Source: Gordonia mangrovi (GTDB taxonomy: Bacteria > Actinomycetota > Actinomycetes > Mycobacteriales > Mycobacteriaceae). From it: 64,000 bases of DNA. Both the position numbers and the translations under genes were made by a program. The DNA is taken from the NCBI RefSeq assembly GCF_024734075.1, contig NZ_CP102850.1, positions 4,340,001 through 4,404,000 of the forward strand, written 5' to 3'. Of this stretch, positions 1-13,636 are shown in pieces; positions within the stretch are counted from its first letter, which is position 1, and each line of letters begins with the position of its first letter. The notes beneath the pieces are model-generated. The model was not told where the DNA came from, did not search any database, and was given only the letters and a program-made list of their open reading frames with translations.

Positions 1-1
1 C

Positions 2-1435
2 ACCGCGACCCCGGAGATCCTCGCCGATCGTGAACTATTGCGGTCGGCACTCGAGGTGTGCCTGGTCAAGGACCGCCGCGACGAGGACACCTTCAACGAG
101 GTCTTCGACCGGTTCTTCGGGTTGCGCGCCGTGGTCGACCGCGATGACGGACACGGACACTCGCACAGCCACGATGATCTCAGTGACACCGGTGAACTCG
201 AGGAGTACACGCTGTCCGAGGACGTCAGCGAGACGCCGCAGCAGGGGCACAGTCACGGACCGCCATCCAACATCCGGCAGTACTTCGACCCCGAGGATCT
301 CGCCGAGCAGTACAACCTGCATCAGGAGGCCAACAAACTCGACATGGCCTCGTTGACCGACGAGATCGTGCTGTCTGCCGACGAGGTGCCCAACTCGGAG
401 GCCGCTGCGCGCGTACAACTCACGGTGTCCCGGCTGCACAACCCCGGCCGTCCGGGCGATCTCGTCGCCGGCACGCCGACCGAGCTGGATGCGGAGCTGT
501 CGGTCGCCCAGGAGATGGCGCTGCTGGACTGGCTCGACAGCGACGAACCCGCCGGTGGGCAACCCGACGCCGAGGAACTGGCCGCGCTGCGGCGCGCGTT
601 GGCCGGTCTGCTCGACGGATTGCCGGAGAAGTTGCGTGACCACCTCGAGCAACTGATGGCCACCGATCACGAGCTGGAGAGCCGCGAGATCAAGGCGTCG
701 GTGCGTGAGGTGATCCACGAACAGGAGCGCGCCAGCCTGGAGGAGTCGATCCGGCGCCTGATCCGCAGCCTGCACGGAGCGCCGCGCGCTCGCCGCACAC
801 TCGCCGCACGCGGCACCGTCGACGCGGCGCGCACCATGCGGGCGAATCTGCGTTACGACGGGGTGCCGTTCCGGCCCATCACCGTCGCCAAGGTCACCGA
901 CCGGCCGAGCCTGCTGGTCCTGGCCGATGTGTCGCTGTCGGTGCGTACGGCCGCGCGCTTCACGCTGCAGCTCGTGCACGGGTTGCAGAGCATGGTCGCC
1001 CACGTGCGATCATTCGCGTTCGTCGCCGACCTCGTCGAGATCACCGACCTGTTCGCCGAGCACCCGCCGGAAGAGGCGTTGTCGCTTGTGGTGTCGGGCC
1101 TACCCGCCGGGGGTGTGCTCGACACCGACGCCGATTCCGACTACGGGCATGCGCTGGCCACCTTCCTCGAGGAGTTCGGCGGCGCGGTCAACCGACGGAC
1201 CACCGTGATCATCCTCGGGGACGGCCGGACCAACGGCCGGGACCCGAACCTGGCCGCGTTCGAGGAGATCACCCGGCGTGCGCGCGAGACGATCTGGATC
1301 ACGCCCGAGCCCAGCTATTCCTGGGGCCTGGGCTCGTGTGATCTGCCCGCCTACGCAACGATGTGCGACCGGGTCCACGTCGTCCATGACCTGTCCGAGT
1401 TGGAACAGGTGTCGGTCGACGCGAGCGGTGCCTGA
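2..1435 (+). CDS. CoxE-like VWA domain protein (5' end outside window)
   Basis: The reading frame is already open at the first bases, so the N-terminus is missing. The C-terminal third is a von Willebrand factor A domain. Its MIDAS-like DVSLS motif is encoded near position 925, followed by a typical alpha/beta pattern and a WGLGS-type tail. The visible N-terminal part is acidic and holds two histidine-rich patches (DDGHGHSHSHDD and GHSHG). CoxE/MoxR-partner VWA proteins are known to help mature metalloenzymes such as CO or alcohol dehydrogenases, usually together with an AAA+ MoxR ATPase, which could lie just upstream. The next gene, 60 bases downstream on the same strand, is a metal-dependent alcohol dehydrogenase, which fits such a role. 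The function is inferred from the domain and neighbours. The family call is fairly sure, the partner is not. Confidence 0.8.
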   Translation, partial: TATPEILADRELLRSALEVCLVKDRRDEDTFNEVFDRFFGLRAVVDRDDGHGHSHSHDDLSDTGELEEYTLSEDVSETPQQGHSHGPPSNIRQYFDPEDLAEQYNLHQEANKLDMASLTDEIVLSADEVPNSEAAARVQLTVSRLHNPGRPGDLVAGTPTELDAELSVAQEMALLDWLDSDEPAGGQPDAEELAALRRALAGLLDGLPEKLRDHLEQLMATDHELESREIKASVREVIHEQERASLEESIRRLIRSLHGAPRARRTLAARGTVDAARTMRANLRYDGVPFRPITVAKVTDRPSLLVLADVSLSVRTAARFTLQLVHGLQSMVAHVRSFAFVADLVEITDLFAEHPPEEALSLVVSGLPAGGVLDTDADSDYGHALATFLEEFGGAVNRRTTVIILGDGRTNGRDPNLAAFEEITRRARETIWITPEPSYSWGLGSCDLPAYATMCDRVHVVHDLSELEQVSVDASGA

Positions 1436-1495
1436 ACGGTGATCGCCCGCGTAGGATCGCGATCAGACAACCGGCGTTGGGACGGGTGAGGTGAC

Positions 1496-2680
1496 GTGGC
1501 AACCGAGGCTGGCGCGATGATGACGCGCACCGGCGTGCGGATCGCCAAGTTCCATACCCCGGAGATCATCATCGGACACGGGTCGTTGGCCGAGGTGCCG
1601 CGTGCCGCCGAAGGTCTGGGCGTCCGGCGCCTGATGATCGTCTCCGATCGACCCCTGATGGCCACGCCCTGGTACTCAGAACTCTGTGATCGCCTGCGAT
1701 CCTCGGGACAGCAGGTGTACTCGTTCACCGGGGTGTCGCCGAATCCGCGTGCACCGGAGGTGTCCGCTGCGCTCGAGCACTACGAATCGGCTCGCTGCGA
1801 AGGCATTGTCGCCCTCGGCGGGGGATCGGTGATCGACGCGGCCAAAGGCGTGGCCGTCCTCGCCGCGAACGGCGGACACATCCTGGAGTACGAGGGCATC
1901 GACCGGGCGCGCCGTCCGTTGCCTCCGCTGGTCGCCGCCCCTACCACGGCCGGCAGCGGGTCGGACGTCTCCCAGTTCTGCATCATCAACGACGTCGACC
2001 GGCGGACCAAGGTCACCATCGTCGGTCGGGGGTTGGTTCCCGACGTCTCGGTCATCGACCCGAGGGTGCTGGCGACGCTACCGCCGCGGGTCGTCGCGCA
2101 ATCGGGGATGGATGCGATCACCCACTGCATCGAGGCCTACGCATCGGTTGCGCACAATCGCCTGACCGACATCGCCGCGCGGTCGGCGATCGGCACGGCC
2201 TGGCGCAGCCTCGAGCGACTGGTGGACGACCCGGGTGACAGCCAGGCGGGGCTGGACATGGCCTACGCCGCACTCGAAGCCGGAATGGCGTTCACCAACG
2301 CCATTCTCGGCGCCACCCACGCGATGAGCCATCCGGTCGGCGGACTGTGCGACGCACCGCACGGCGCGATCAACGCGGTGCTGCTGCCGCACGTGATCCG
2401 CTACAACGCCGATGCCGACCCGCAACCGTATGTCGAACTCGCCGAAGCGGTGGGAATCGCCGCCGCGTCGTCGGCGCATGCGACCGCCGAGCGGTTCGCC
2501 ACGCGGGTCGCCGACCTCGCCGCGCGCGTGGGCCTGCCCGGGGCGCTGGCACCGCTCGGCGTTCGCCGCGAGCACCTTGCCGTGCTCACAACCCATGCGT
2601 TGGCCGACGCGTGCATGACCACCAACCCGCGGACACCGACCGCCGACGACGTCGAGCGGATGTACGAGGACGCGTTGTGA
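1496..2680 (+). CDS. Iron-containing alcohol dehydrogenase
   Basis: This 394-residue protein belongs to the group III (iron-dependent) alcohol dehydrogenases, which oxidise alcohols or diols with NAD(P). The nucleotide-binding signature GGGSVIDAAKG lies near residue 106. The metal ligands are visible as D and H in MDAITHCIEAY and two H in SHPVGGLCDAPHG. Length is normal for the family. The GTG start at 1496 is preceded by an excellent Shine-Dalgarno (GAGGTGA); an ATG at 1517 is the alternative. The stop overlaps the start of the histidine kinase by one base, so the sensor pair is probably co-transcribed. From memory, the M. smegmatis mno locus also puts an iron-type alcohol dehydrogenase (annotated 1,3-propanediol dehydrogenase) next to a two-component system. 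The physiological substrate cannot be read from sequence. Confidence 0.9.
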   Translation: MATEAGAMMTRTGVRIAKFHTPEIIIGHGSLAEVPRAAEGLGVRRLMIVSDRPLMATPWYSELCDRLRSSGQQVYSFTGVSPNPRAPEVSAALEHYESARCEGIVALGGGSVIDAAKGVAVLAANGGHILEYEGIDRARRPLPPLVAAPTTAGSGSDVSQFCIINDVDRRTKVTIVGRGLVPDVSVIDPRVLATLPPRVVAQSGMDAITHCIEAYASVAHNRLTDIAARSAIGTAWRSLERLVDDPGDSQAGLDMAYAALEAGMAFTNAILGATHAMSHPVGGLCDAPHGAINAVLLPHVIRYNADADPQPYVELAEAVGIAAASSAHATAERFATRVADLAARVGLPGALAPLGVRREHLAVLTTHALADACMTTNPRTPTADDVERMYEDAL

Positions 2681-4131
2681 TGGCCGGTTACCGGGCCCCC
2701 GCATCGAACTCGGTCGATCCACTGATCGACGGACACTCCGGCCGCGACACCGCCGGCGGTCCCGACGACCGACTCGACTCCCTGGTCGGACTGCATTCGG
2801 TCAAAGGGTCGCATTACGCCCAGTTCCGGGGAGTGGAACAACGCCTGTCGCGGGTCGTCGACGCGCTGGACCGCATCTCGCGGGCCCTCGTGCAGACGGC
2901 CGAGGGACCCGAGAACCTGGTGCTGTCGGTCGTCCGTGCAGCCCAAGAACATCTGGATGCGGAGTGGGTCGTGTTCGCGCTCTGTGACGGTGAGCTGGAC
3001 CGGACCGGACCCCGGCACCTGATGATGACGCACGACGGCACGATCCTCGCCTTCGAGGGTGTGCAGGTGGCGCGAACGCCGAGTCACCTGCCCGACGACG
3101 TGCTGAACCGACTCAACGACATACTGCGCAACCAGATGGACCGGCTGATGCGCCCGGTGGTCGACGATCACCACCTGCATGTGCCGATGCACCTCGACGG
3201 GCGGGTCGTCGGGGGACTGTCGGCGTGGACACCGGCCGACAAGCCGGTGGATTCCTCGGACCTGGTCGTGATGCGGATCCTGGCACGCCAGGCGGCCGTC
3301 GCATTGCTGAACGCCGCGCTGCTCGAAGAGAGTCGCCACCAGCTCACACGTGCCGAACACGCCTACGCCAAGGCCTCGGAACAGGCTCGCGATCTCGCCG
3401 CGCGCAATCTGGAGCTCGAGCGCACCCAGCGTGAGCTCTCGGCCGCCATGCGACAGCGTCTCATCGTGGAGGAACGTGAGCGCATCGCTCGGGAACTGCA
3501 TGACTCGGTGACCCAGTCCGTGCTGTCGGCAGGTATGCAGATCGAGGTGTGCCGAATCGACGCCGAACCGCGCACGGCGGAGCGCCTCGAAGTGGCCGGT
3601 CGACTCACCCGTGATGCGGTCGAACAGCTGCGTTCGGTGATCTATGCACTCAACCAGTCGCCGACGGTCAACGAGCTGAGTCTCGGCGAGGTGCTCGACG
3701 GACTGTGCTCGATGCACATGCCCGCCGATCTGGAGACCGAGGTGCGGGTGGTGGGGCGGCCGCGGGACCTGCCCGATGAGATCCAGCACGCCATCCTGCG
3801 AATCGCCGGCGAGGCGCTGTTCAACACCGCGGTCCACGCCGAGGCGGCGTCGGCGCGGCTGACGCTCACCTATGGGGACGACCGGATCTCGCTGAGCATC
3901 GACGACGACGGTGCCGGGGACCCGGCACACATGCGCAAGGTGTTGCGCGCTGCCACGCTCGGCGACCTGGCGGGACGTCATCGTGGACTGGCCAACATGG
4001 CCACCCGGGCGGAGGAACTCGACGGCAGCCTGCGCATCCGGCGTTCGCGGCTCGGTGGCGTCCGTATCGGCGTCGAGATCCCGGTGACCGGCACGGCGAG
4101 CACCGGCGCGGGCACGAAGGAGGCACCATGA
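2680..4131 (+). CDS. GAF-domain sensor histidine kinase (NarL-type partner)
   Basis: This is a cytosolic two-component sensor of 483 residues with no membrane segment. Residues of about 60-220 look like a GAF sensory domain. A short coiled coil (about 225-265) leads into a HisKA_3 dimerisation box with IARELHDSV, where His274 is the predicted phosphorylation site. A HATPase_c domain follows (GEALFNTAVHAEA as N-box, then DDDGAG as G1 box). The frame is open far upstream into the dehydrogenase gene. The ATG at 2680, overlapping the dehydrogenase stop, is the natural start, with a GTG three bases earlier as alternative. It overlaps the response regulator by four bases (ATGA), so the two are a pair. 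The M. smegmatis MnoS sensor, which controls methanol/diol oxidation genes, is a plausible relative by context. Confidence 0.88.
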   Translation: MAGYRAPASNSVDPLIDGHSGRDTAGGPDDRLDSLVGLHSVKGSHYAQFRGVEQRLSRVVDALDRISRALVQTAEGPENLVLSVVRAAQEHLDAEWVVFALCDGELDRTGPRHLMMTHDGTILAFEGVQVARTPSHLPDDVLNRLNDILRNQMDRLMRPVVDDHHLHVPMHLDGRVVGGLSAWTPADKPVDSSDLVVMRILARQAAVALLNAALLEESRHQLTRAEHAYAKASEQARDLAARNLELERTQRELSAAMRQRLIVEERERIARELHDSVTQSVLSAGMQIEVCRIDAEPRTAERLEVAGRLTRDAVEQLRSVIYALNQSPTVNELSLGEVLDGLCSMHMPADLETEVRVVGRPRDLPDEIQHAILRIAGEALFNTAVHAEAASARLTLTYGDDRISLSIDDDGAGDPAHMRKVLRAATLGDLAGRHRGLANMATRAEELDGSLRIRRSRLGGVRIGVEIPVTGTASTGAGTKEAP

Positions 4132-4781
4132 CAGCACCGGAAACCACGGCGGTCCGCACCATGCTGGTCGACGATCATGCGCTGCTTCGCGAAGGTATCC
4201 GATCGCTGCTCGATCGGGAGTCATCGATCGCGGTGGTGGGTGAGGCGGATTCGTACGAGAACGCACTGGCCGAGGTCGCCAGGTGCCGCCCGGATGTGGT
4301 GGTCGTCGATCTCAAGCTCACCGCCGGAACGGAATACGAGGGTTTGCGACTGATCGGCGAGATCGCGCAGCGCCACCCGGGGGTGGCCGCGCTGGTGTTG
4401 ACCACCTTTCTGGACGACGACCTGGTGGTCCGCGCGGTCAAGGCCGGGGCGCGGGGATATGTGGTCAAGGATGTAGACACCACCGAACTGGTCCGCGCGA
4501 TTCAAGCGGTATCCGGAGGCGGCAGCGCCTTCGACCCGCGTAGCGCCGCAATCGTGCTCCGGACGGTGTCCGGGGAGGGCGGCGTCTCGGAGGGGTTGAC
4601 CGAGCGGGAGCGGGAGGTGCTGCGGCTGCTCGCCGACGGGATGTCGAACAAACGCATCGGGCAGACGCTCTACATCTCCGAGTCGACGGTGAAGTTCCAC
4701 ATCCGCAATATCATTCGCAAACTCGGGGTCACCAAACGGACCGACGCGGTGTACATCGCCAGCAAGCGGGGTCTGATCTGA
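4128..4781 (+). CDS. LuxR/NarL-family response regulator
   Basis: A 217-residue regulator with a receiver domain (acidic pair D15/D16, phospho-acceptor Asp61 in VVVVDLKL, lysine in GYVVKDVD) and a C-terminal LuxR-type helix-turn-helix of about residues 150-212 (LTEREREVLRLLADGMSNK and STVKFHIRNI). It overlaps the kinase gene by four bases and is surely its partner. The likely targets are the neighbouring alcohol dehydrogenase and related oxidation genes, by analogy with MnoR of M. smegmatis. No binding site was identified. Its stop codon directly abuts the stop of the convergent methyltransferase gene, with no intergenic base. Confidence 0.9.
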   Translation: MTAPETTAVRTMLVDDHALLREGIRSLLDRESSIAVVGEADSYENALAEVARCRPDVVVVDLKLTAGTEYEGLRLIGEIAQRHPGVAALVLTTFLDDDLVVRAVKAGARGYVVKDVDTTELVRAIQAVSGGGSAFDPRSAAIVLRTVSGEGGVSEGLTEREREVLRLLADGMSNKRIGQTLYISESTVKFHIRNIIRKLGVTKRTDAVYIASKRGLI

Positions 4782-5621
4782 TCACTCGGCGGCCCGGCCC
4801 GGGGTCAGGACCATCCAGCCGCCGTGATCGTCGAAGAACTCGGCACCCGAGTGATTCACGCGGCTGGACCACTGCCGCAGGTGGTGTTCGGTCAACTGCT
4901 GTCGATGCCCGAAATGCTCGCTGGGCCGCTCCTCGTAGGGCACCGCGACGACGACACGTCGTCGCGCGACCCGCAACGCTTCGGTGAGCGCGTCGCGGAC
5001 GCTGTCGTCCTCGAGGTGTTCGAGCAGGTGGATGAGCGTCACCGTGTCGACCGATCCGGTGTCGAACGGCAGGGCGGTCGCGTCCCCGACAACCGCGGTG
5101 ACGGCGTCACCCCGTCTGCGCGCGGCCGAGCGCAGCAGGGAGATCGCGCCGGAAGAGATGTCGCAGGCGTGCACTCGGTGCCCGTCGCCCGCGCACTGGA
5201 GTGCGAAGAATCCGAAGCACGACCCGACCTCGAGCACGCTGGCGCCGACCACCAGTGACCTGGCCCGACGATGGATCGGCGCAAAGGGCGAGCGCCCGCC
5301 GGCCAGCTCCGCGAGCGAATTGTCGTAGAACGCCGCCCAGGCGCGGTCCTCGTCGGGTGCCGATGTGCGAATGACTCCGAGAGCGGCTTCCTCGAAGTCG
5401 TGCTGCCCGGCGAGTACCCCGCGATCGACGAGACACTGCAGGCCGTCGATCATCGCTGCGTCGCTGATCGACGACGTATCCAGCCGATGGATGATCTCGA
5501 CACCGTCGACACACGGTCGCCAGGCGAACCGACCACACGCGATGAAGCCGGCGGGGATGCAACTGACGCGGCGTACCGCCACGCGAGACCGCGGCGGGTC
5601 GACGCAATCGAGCAAAGTCAT
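4782..5621 (-). CDS. mftM: Class I SAM methyltransferase, probable mycofactocin methyltransferase MftM
   Basis: A 279-residue protein with a Rossmann methyltransferase core: motif I VLEVGSCFGFFA at residues 129-140, acidic Asp154 after strand 2 (HACDISSG), and the motif IV region with IHLLEHLEDDS. The N-terminal 120 residues are cysteine-containing and do not resemble common methyltransferases. From memory, MftM of M. smegmatis, which methylates the glucan tail of the redox cofactor mycofactocin, is encoded outside the mft cluster beside the mno alcohol dehydrogenase/two-component genes. The same neighbourhood is seen here, and that context is the main reason for the name. The ATG is preceded by GAGGAC. 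If not MftM, it is an unassigned small-molecule methyltransferase. Confidence 0.62.
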   Translation of the reverse strand: MTLLDCVDPPRSRVAVRRVSCIPAGFIACGRFAWRPCVDGVEIIHRLDTSSISDAAMIDGLQCLVDRGVLAGQHDFEEAALGVIRTSAPDEDRAWAAFYDNSLAELAGGRSPFAPIHRRARSLVVGASVLEVGSCFGFFALQCAGDGHRVHACDISSGAISLLRSAARRRGDAVTAVVGDATALPFDTGSVDTVTLIHLLEHLEDDSVRDALTEALRVARRRVVVAVPYEERPSEHFGHRQQLTEHHLRQWSSRVNHSGAEFFDDHGGWMVLTPGRAAE

Positions 5622-6015
5622 GTCCTCACGCTAGAAACGGACGTGACCTGCGGTAACTGCCCATCAAGGTCCGATGACTGTCCAAAAGGACGGGATTGAT
5701 GGCGCAGATCACACTTGGGTACGGGCGTCCCATACGGCGGTAAAGGGGCGCCGACGCGATCGGCGGCAACGCAGTGACCTGCGGTGATTGTGGAACGACA
5801 GTCCGCTGACCAGGCGATTTGGATCTCGCTACGAATGTGCGTAACTTTCTTCGGGTCAGAGCGACACGGCGCCGCCCGGGCCGGCCGAGAGGTTGGTGGG
5901 GAAGGGAAACCGGTTTTTGCTCTGGCCGCCCCGAAGAATCTGTTGTTGGTTGTGTGATGCGCTGACAGGGGTTTTGTGGGTTGCCAGTCATTCTGGTTCG
6001 GACCGCGACGCATGG

Positions 6016-6045
6016 TTGCGGGCTGGCGATGGTGTCTGGTAGGTT
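6016..6045 (+). promoter_or_regulatory. Candidate rrn promoter
   Basis: TTGCGG (6016-6021) and TAGGTT (6040-6045) are separated by 18 bases and lie about 300 bases before 16S. The spacing and -10 form are typical of actinobacterial housekeeping rRNA promoters. Picked by eye; other promoters further upstream are possible. Confidence 0.4.
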
Positions 6046-6137
6046 GGAAGAGTTGCCCCGGAGACGGGTGGCGAATCCAATCAGGACCGAAGCTTGCTGG
6101 TGAGCGCCTCGTTGGGGGTGGTGCCGGTGGGTGTGTG

Positions 6138-6160
6138 TTCTTTGAGAACTCGATAGTGTG
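6138..6160 (+). promoter_or_regulatory. BoxA-like antitermination element in rRNA leader
   Basis: The sequence around TTCTTTGAGAACTCGATAG closely resembles the conserved leader element of mycobacterial rRNA operons. A very similar element (TTGTTTGAGAAGTGCATAG) recurs in the 16S-23S spacer at about 8149. It is expected to load Nus factors so that the long rRNA transcript is not terminated early. The function is inferred from conservation. Confidence 0.55.
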
Positions 6161-6347
6161 TTGATGAATTGTCTGATGCCATTTGTTTGGCATCGTGTGT
6201 CCAAGTGTTTTTGGATATGAGATGAATTATTTTTTGTGGCACCTGCCCTGTGGGGTGGGTGTTGCTAGTTTTTGTTTGGTCAGGTTTTTGTCTCTCTGGC
6301 TGAGATTGTGTTGAAAGTGCTGGTTTGCCGGCATTTTTCGATAGGTT

Positions 6348-11472
<5,125 letters not shown>

Positions 11473-11508
11473 ACACTCAACACCAAAAACAGTGTTAAAT
11501 AGAGCTCT

Positions 11509-11544
11509 GCTCGCATCCACTATGCACCTTCTGAAACAACACAC
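11509..11544 (+). other. 3' strand of 23S precursor processing stem
   Basis: GCTCGCATCCACTATGCACC and the following bases pair with 8144-8178 upstream of 23S. This marks the RNase III-type processing helix of the 23S precursor, about 36 bases beyond the mature 3' end. Confidence 0.7.
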
Positions 11545-11574
11545 GAACAAACAAACCCGTGTGGGTTTCACAAT

Positions 11575-11693
11575 GTTTCGGCGGCCATAGCGGAGGGGAA
11601 ACGCCCGGTCCCATTCCGAACCCGGAAGCTAAGCCCTCCAGCGCCAATGGTACTGCACCCTAACCAGTGTGGGAGAGTAGGACACCGCCGAAC
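11575..11693 (+). rRNA. rrf: 5S ribosomal RNA
   Basis: About 119 bases in typical actinobacterial form. GGCGGCCATAGC near the 5' end, CCCGGTCCCATTCCGAAC in the middle and GTAGGACACCGCCGAA at the 3' end allow the terminal helix to close. It lies about 100 bases after 23S and completes the 16S-23S-5S operon. Confidence 0.95.
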
Positions 11694-11702
11694 CACACAT
11701 CA

Positions 11703-11735
11703 CCGAAGGCCCCCAACACCGTTGGGGGCCTTCGG
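11703..11735 (+). terminator. rRNA operon terminator hairpin
   Basis: A perfect 15-bp stem (CCGAAGGCCCCCAAC and its complement) with the three-base loop ACC lies ten bases after 5S. There is no T-run, as is common for actinobacterial intrinsic terminators. It ends the rrn transcript. Confidence 0.85.
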
Positions 11736-11967
11736 CATACCCGCTATACCCACACCACCCGAAATCACCAACACCACCCTGCAACCGAAGCAAGGTGATG
11801 TCGATGATCGGGGGTGTTTGCCGACGGCAGTCGTGTTCGCTCCGGGTGTGCGGGCCCATTCTGCGCCACCATAGTTCGGCAATCCGACCAAAAGCGTGGT
11901 TCCGATGTTCTAGCGTTGGCTCGTCAAGAGCACCCGAAATGATCTGTCGAGATGAGGCAGGCCCGCG

Positions 11968-13587
11968 ATGAACGTGCGTGACGTCACCCATCAGCTGCTC
12001 CGCGAACTCGGCCTCACGACCGTGTTCGGCAATCCGGGTTCCACTGAAGAGACGTTCCTCAAGAACTTCCCGTCCGATTTCCGGTTCGTCCTGGCGCTGC
12101 AAGAGGCCTCAGCCCTGGCGATCGCCGACGGCTACAGCCAGGGCGTCCGGCGCCCGGTCCTGGTGAACGTGCACACCGCGGCCGGCCTGGGAAATGCGAT
12201 GGGCAACCTGATCACCGCATCGATGAACCGGACCCCGCTGATCGTGACCGCCGGCCAACAGACACGCGAGATGCTGCTGCTCGAACCGTGGCTGACCAAC
12301 GTGGAACCGGAGTTGCTGCCGAGGCCCTGGGTCAAGTGGGCTTACCAGCCGGTGCGCGCCGAGGACGTGCCGGCGGCGTTCATGCGGGCCTACGCGGCGG
12401 CCGTTCAGCCCCCGGCGGGTCCGGTGTTCCTCTCGTTGCCACTCGATGATTGGGAGAAGCCGGCGATCGGGCCGGCGGTGGTGCGCTCGTGCGCCGGCCA
12501 GGTGGCGGCCGAGCCCGCGAGACTTCGGGAATTCGCATCGGCCATCGACCGCTCGGAGCGTCCGGTGCTCATCTACGGTGCAGCCGTCGCGCGTGATCAG
12601 GCGTGGGATGTCGCGGTGGAGTTGGCCGAGAAGGTCGGCGCACCGGTGTGGGCTGCGCCGGCATCGGAGCGGGCACCGTTTCCCGAAGACCATCCGCTGT
12701 ACGTGGGTGGTCTGCCGTTCGCGACGGGACCACTCGCCGAACGATTGCGCGGCCACGATCTCGCGGTGATCATCGGGGCCCCGGTCTTCCGCTACTACCC
12801 GTACGTACCCGGCCCTTATCTGCCCGACGGTCTGCGTCTCCTGCACATCACCGACGACCCCGGCGAGGCGGCACGCGCTCCGGTCGGCGACAGTCTCGTG
12901 TCGAGCGCGGGCGTCGCGATCGAGATGCTCATCGGTGCGCTGAAACGGGGTCGACGCGAGGTGGAGCCGTTGACCCCGCAGGAACATCGGATGGCGCCGC
13001 ATCCACCGGCGCCCGCGACCGCACACGGCGACGCGATGAGCGCACGGCAACTCTTCCGGACGCTGCGCGGTGCCTGTGCCGCGGACACGGTGGTGGTGGA
13101 GGAGTCGCCGTCGAACCTGTCCGACCTCCACGCGGAATGGCCGATCACATCACCGGACTCCTTCTACACCTTTGCCAGTGGGGGCCTGGGGTGGAATCTG
13201 CCCGCGAGTGTCGGGATAGCGCTCGCGGAGGCCGACACCGGGCGACATCGCCCGGTGCTGGCCATCGTCGGTGACGGTTCGTTTCAGTATTCGGTGCAGT
13301 CGATCTGGACCGCGGCGCAGCACCGGTTGGACATCCTGTTCGTGGTGCCGCGCAACGGGGAGTACGCGATCCTCAAATCGTTCGCCGAGTTGGAGGACAC
13401 TCCCGGCGTGCCGGGCCTCGACGTACCCGGCATCGACTTCGTCGCCCTGGCCAGGGCGTACGGGTGCCATGGTGTACGAGCGTTGACTCCGGAGGAGGTG
13501 GCCGCGGAGGTCTCCGCGGCACGGGATCGGTCCGGGCCGACGCTGCTGGAAGTGCCGATCACCGCCGCCGTCCCGTCGTTGCTCTGA
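11968..13587 (+). CDS. mdlC: Benzoylformate decarboxylase-like ThDP enzyme
   Basis: A 539-residue thiamine-diphosphate enzyme that aligns along its length with Pseudomonas putida benzoylformate decarboxylase (phenylglyoxylate to benzaldehyde, mandelate pathway). Visible matches include GNPGSTEETFLKNFP, the catalytic Glu46 in LALQEAS, Ser25, His69 in VNVHTAAG, and the cofactor motif GDGSFQYSVQSIWTAAQ near residue 435. The second active-site histidine of the Pseudomonas enzyme (His281 in RYHQY) is Tyr277 here (RYYPY), and the usual NNGTY is RNGEY, so substrate preference may differ. No mandelate dehydrogenase is nearby. The ATG start follows GATGAGGCAGG. About 230 bases separate it from the rRNA terminator with no other gene. 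The gene symbol is by similarity only. Confidence 0.8.
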   Translation: MNVRDVTHQLLRELGLTTVFGNPGSTEETFLKNFPSDFRFVLALQEASALAIADGYSQGVRRPVLVNVHTAAGLGNAMGNLITASMNRTPLIVTAGQQTREMLLLEPWLTNVEPELLPRPWVKWAYQPVRAEDVPAAFMRAYAAAVQPPAGPVFLSLPLDDWEKPAIGPAVVRSCAGQVAAEPARLREFASAIDRSERPVLIYGAAVARDQAWDVAVELAEKVGAPVWAAPASERAPFPEDHPLYVGGLPFATGPLAERLRGHDLAVIIGAPVFRYYPYVPGPYLPDGLRLLHITDDPGEAARAPVGDSLVSSAGVAIEMLIGALKRGRREVEPLTPQEHRMAPHPPAPATAHGDAMSARQLFRTLRGACAADTVVVEESPSNLSDLHAEWPITSPDSFYTFASGGLGWNLPASVGIALAEADTGRHRPVLAIVGDGSFQYSVQSIWTAAQHRLDILFVVPRNGEYAILKSFAELEDTPGVPGLDVPGIDFVALARAYGCHGVRALTPEEVAAEVSAARDRSGPTLLEVPITAAVPSLL

Positions 13588-13636
13588 TCTGAGCGACGCG
13601 GCGTGACGGCCGTGCTGCTGGTGTCGTGCGCGGAGG

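Larger units (their letters stand above)
5622..6347. other. rRNA operon leader region, no protein gene
   Basis: This 726-base stretch separates the methyltransferase start from 16S rRNA. Open frames here have no recognisable protein features and continue into the rRNA as shadows. The first half (to about 6015) should hold the outward methyltransferase promoter and upstream rrn elements. The second half holds a candidate rrn promoter, a transcribed AT-richer leader from about 6140 and an antitermination boxA-like element. T-rich stretches just before the 16S gene (6220-6350) are typical of actinobacterial rRNA leaders. Confidence 0.6.

Noticed and set aside
2347..2679. N-terminal extension of the histidine kinase frame
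   Set aside because: It overlaps the conserved C-terminus of the alcohol dehydrogenase and has an arginine-rich shadow composition.
2401..4266. 621-codon antisense open frame opposite the histidine kinase
   Set aside because: It is a mirror frame of a high-GC coding region; the sense strand has complete kinase motifs.
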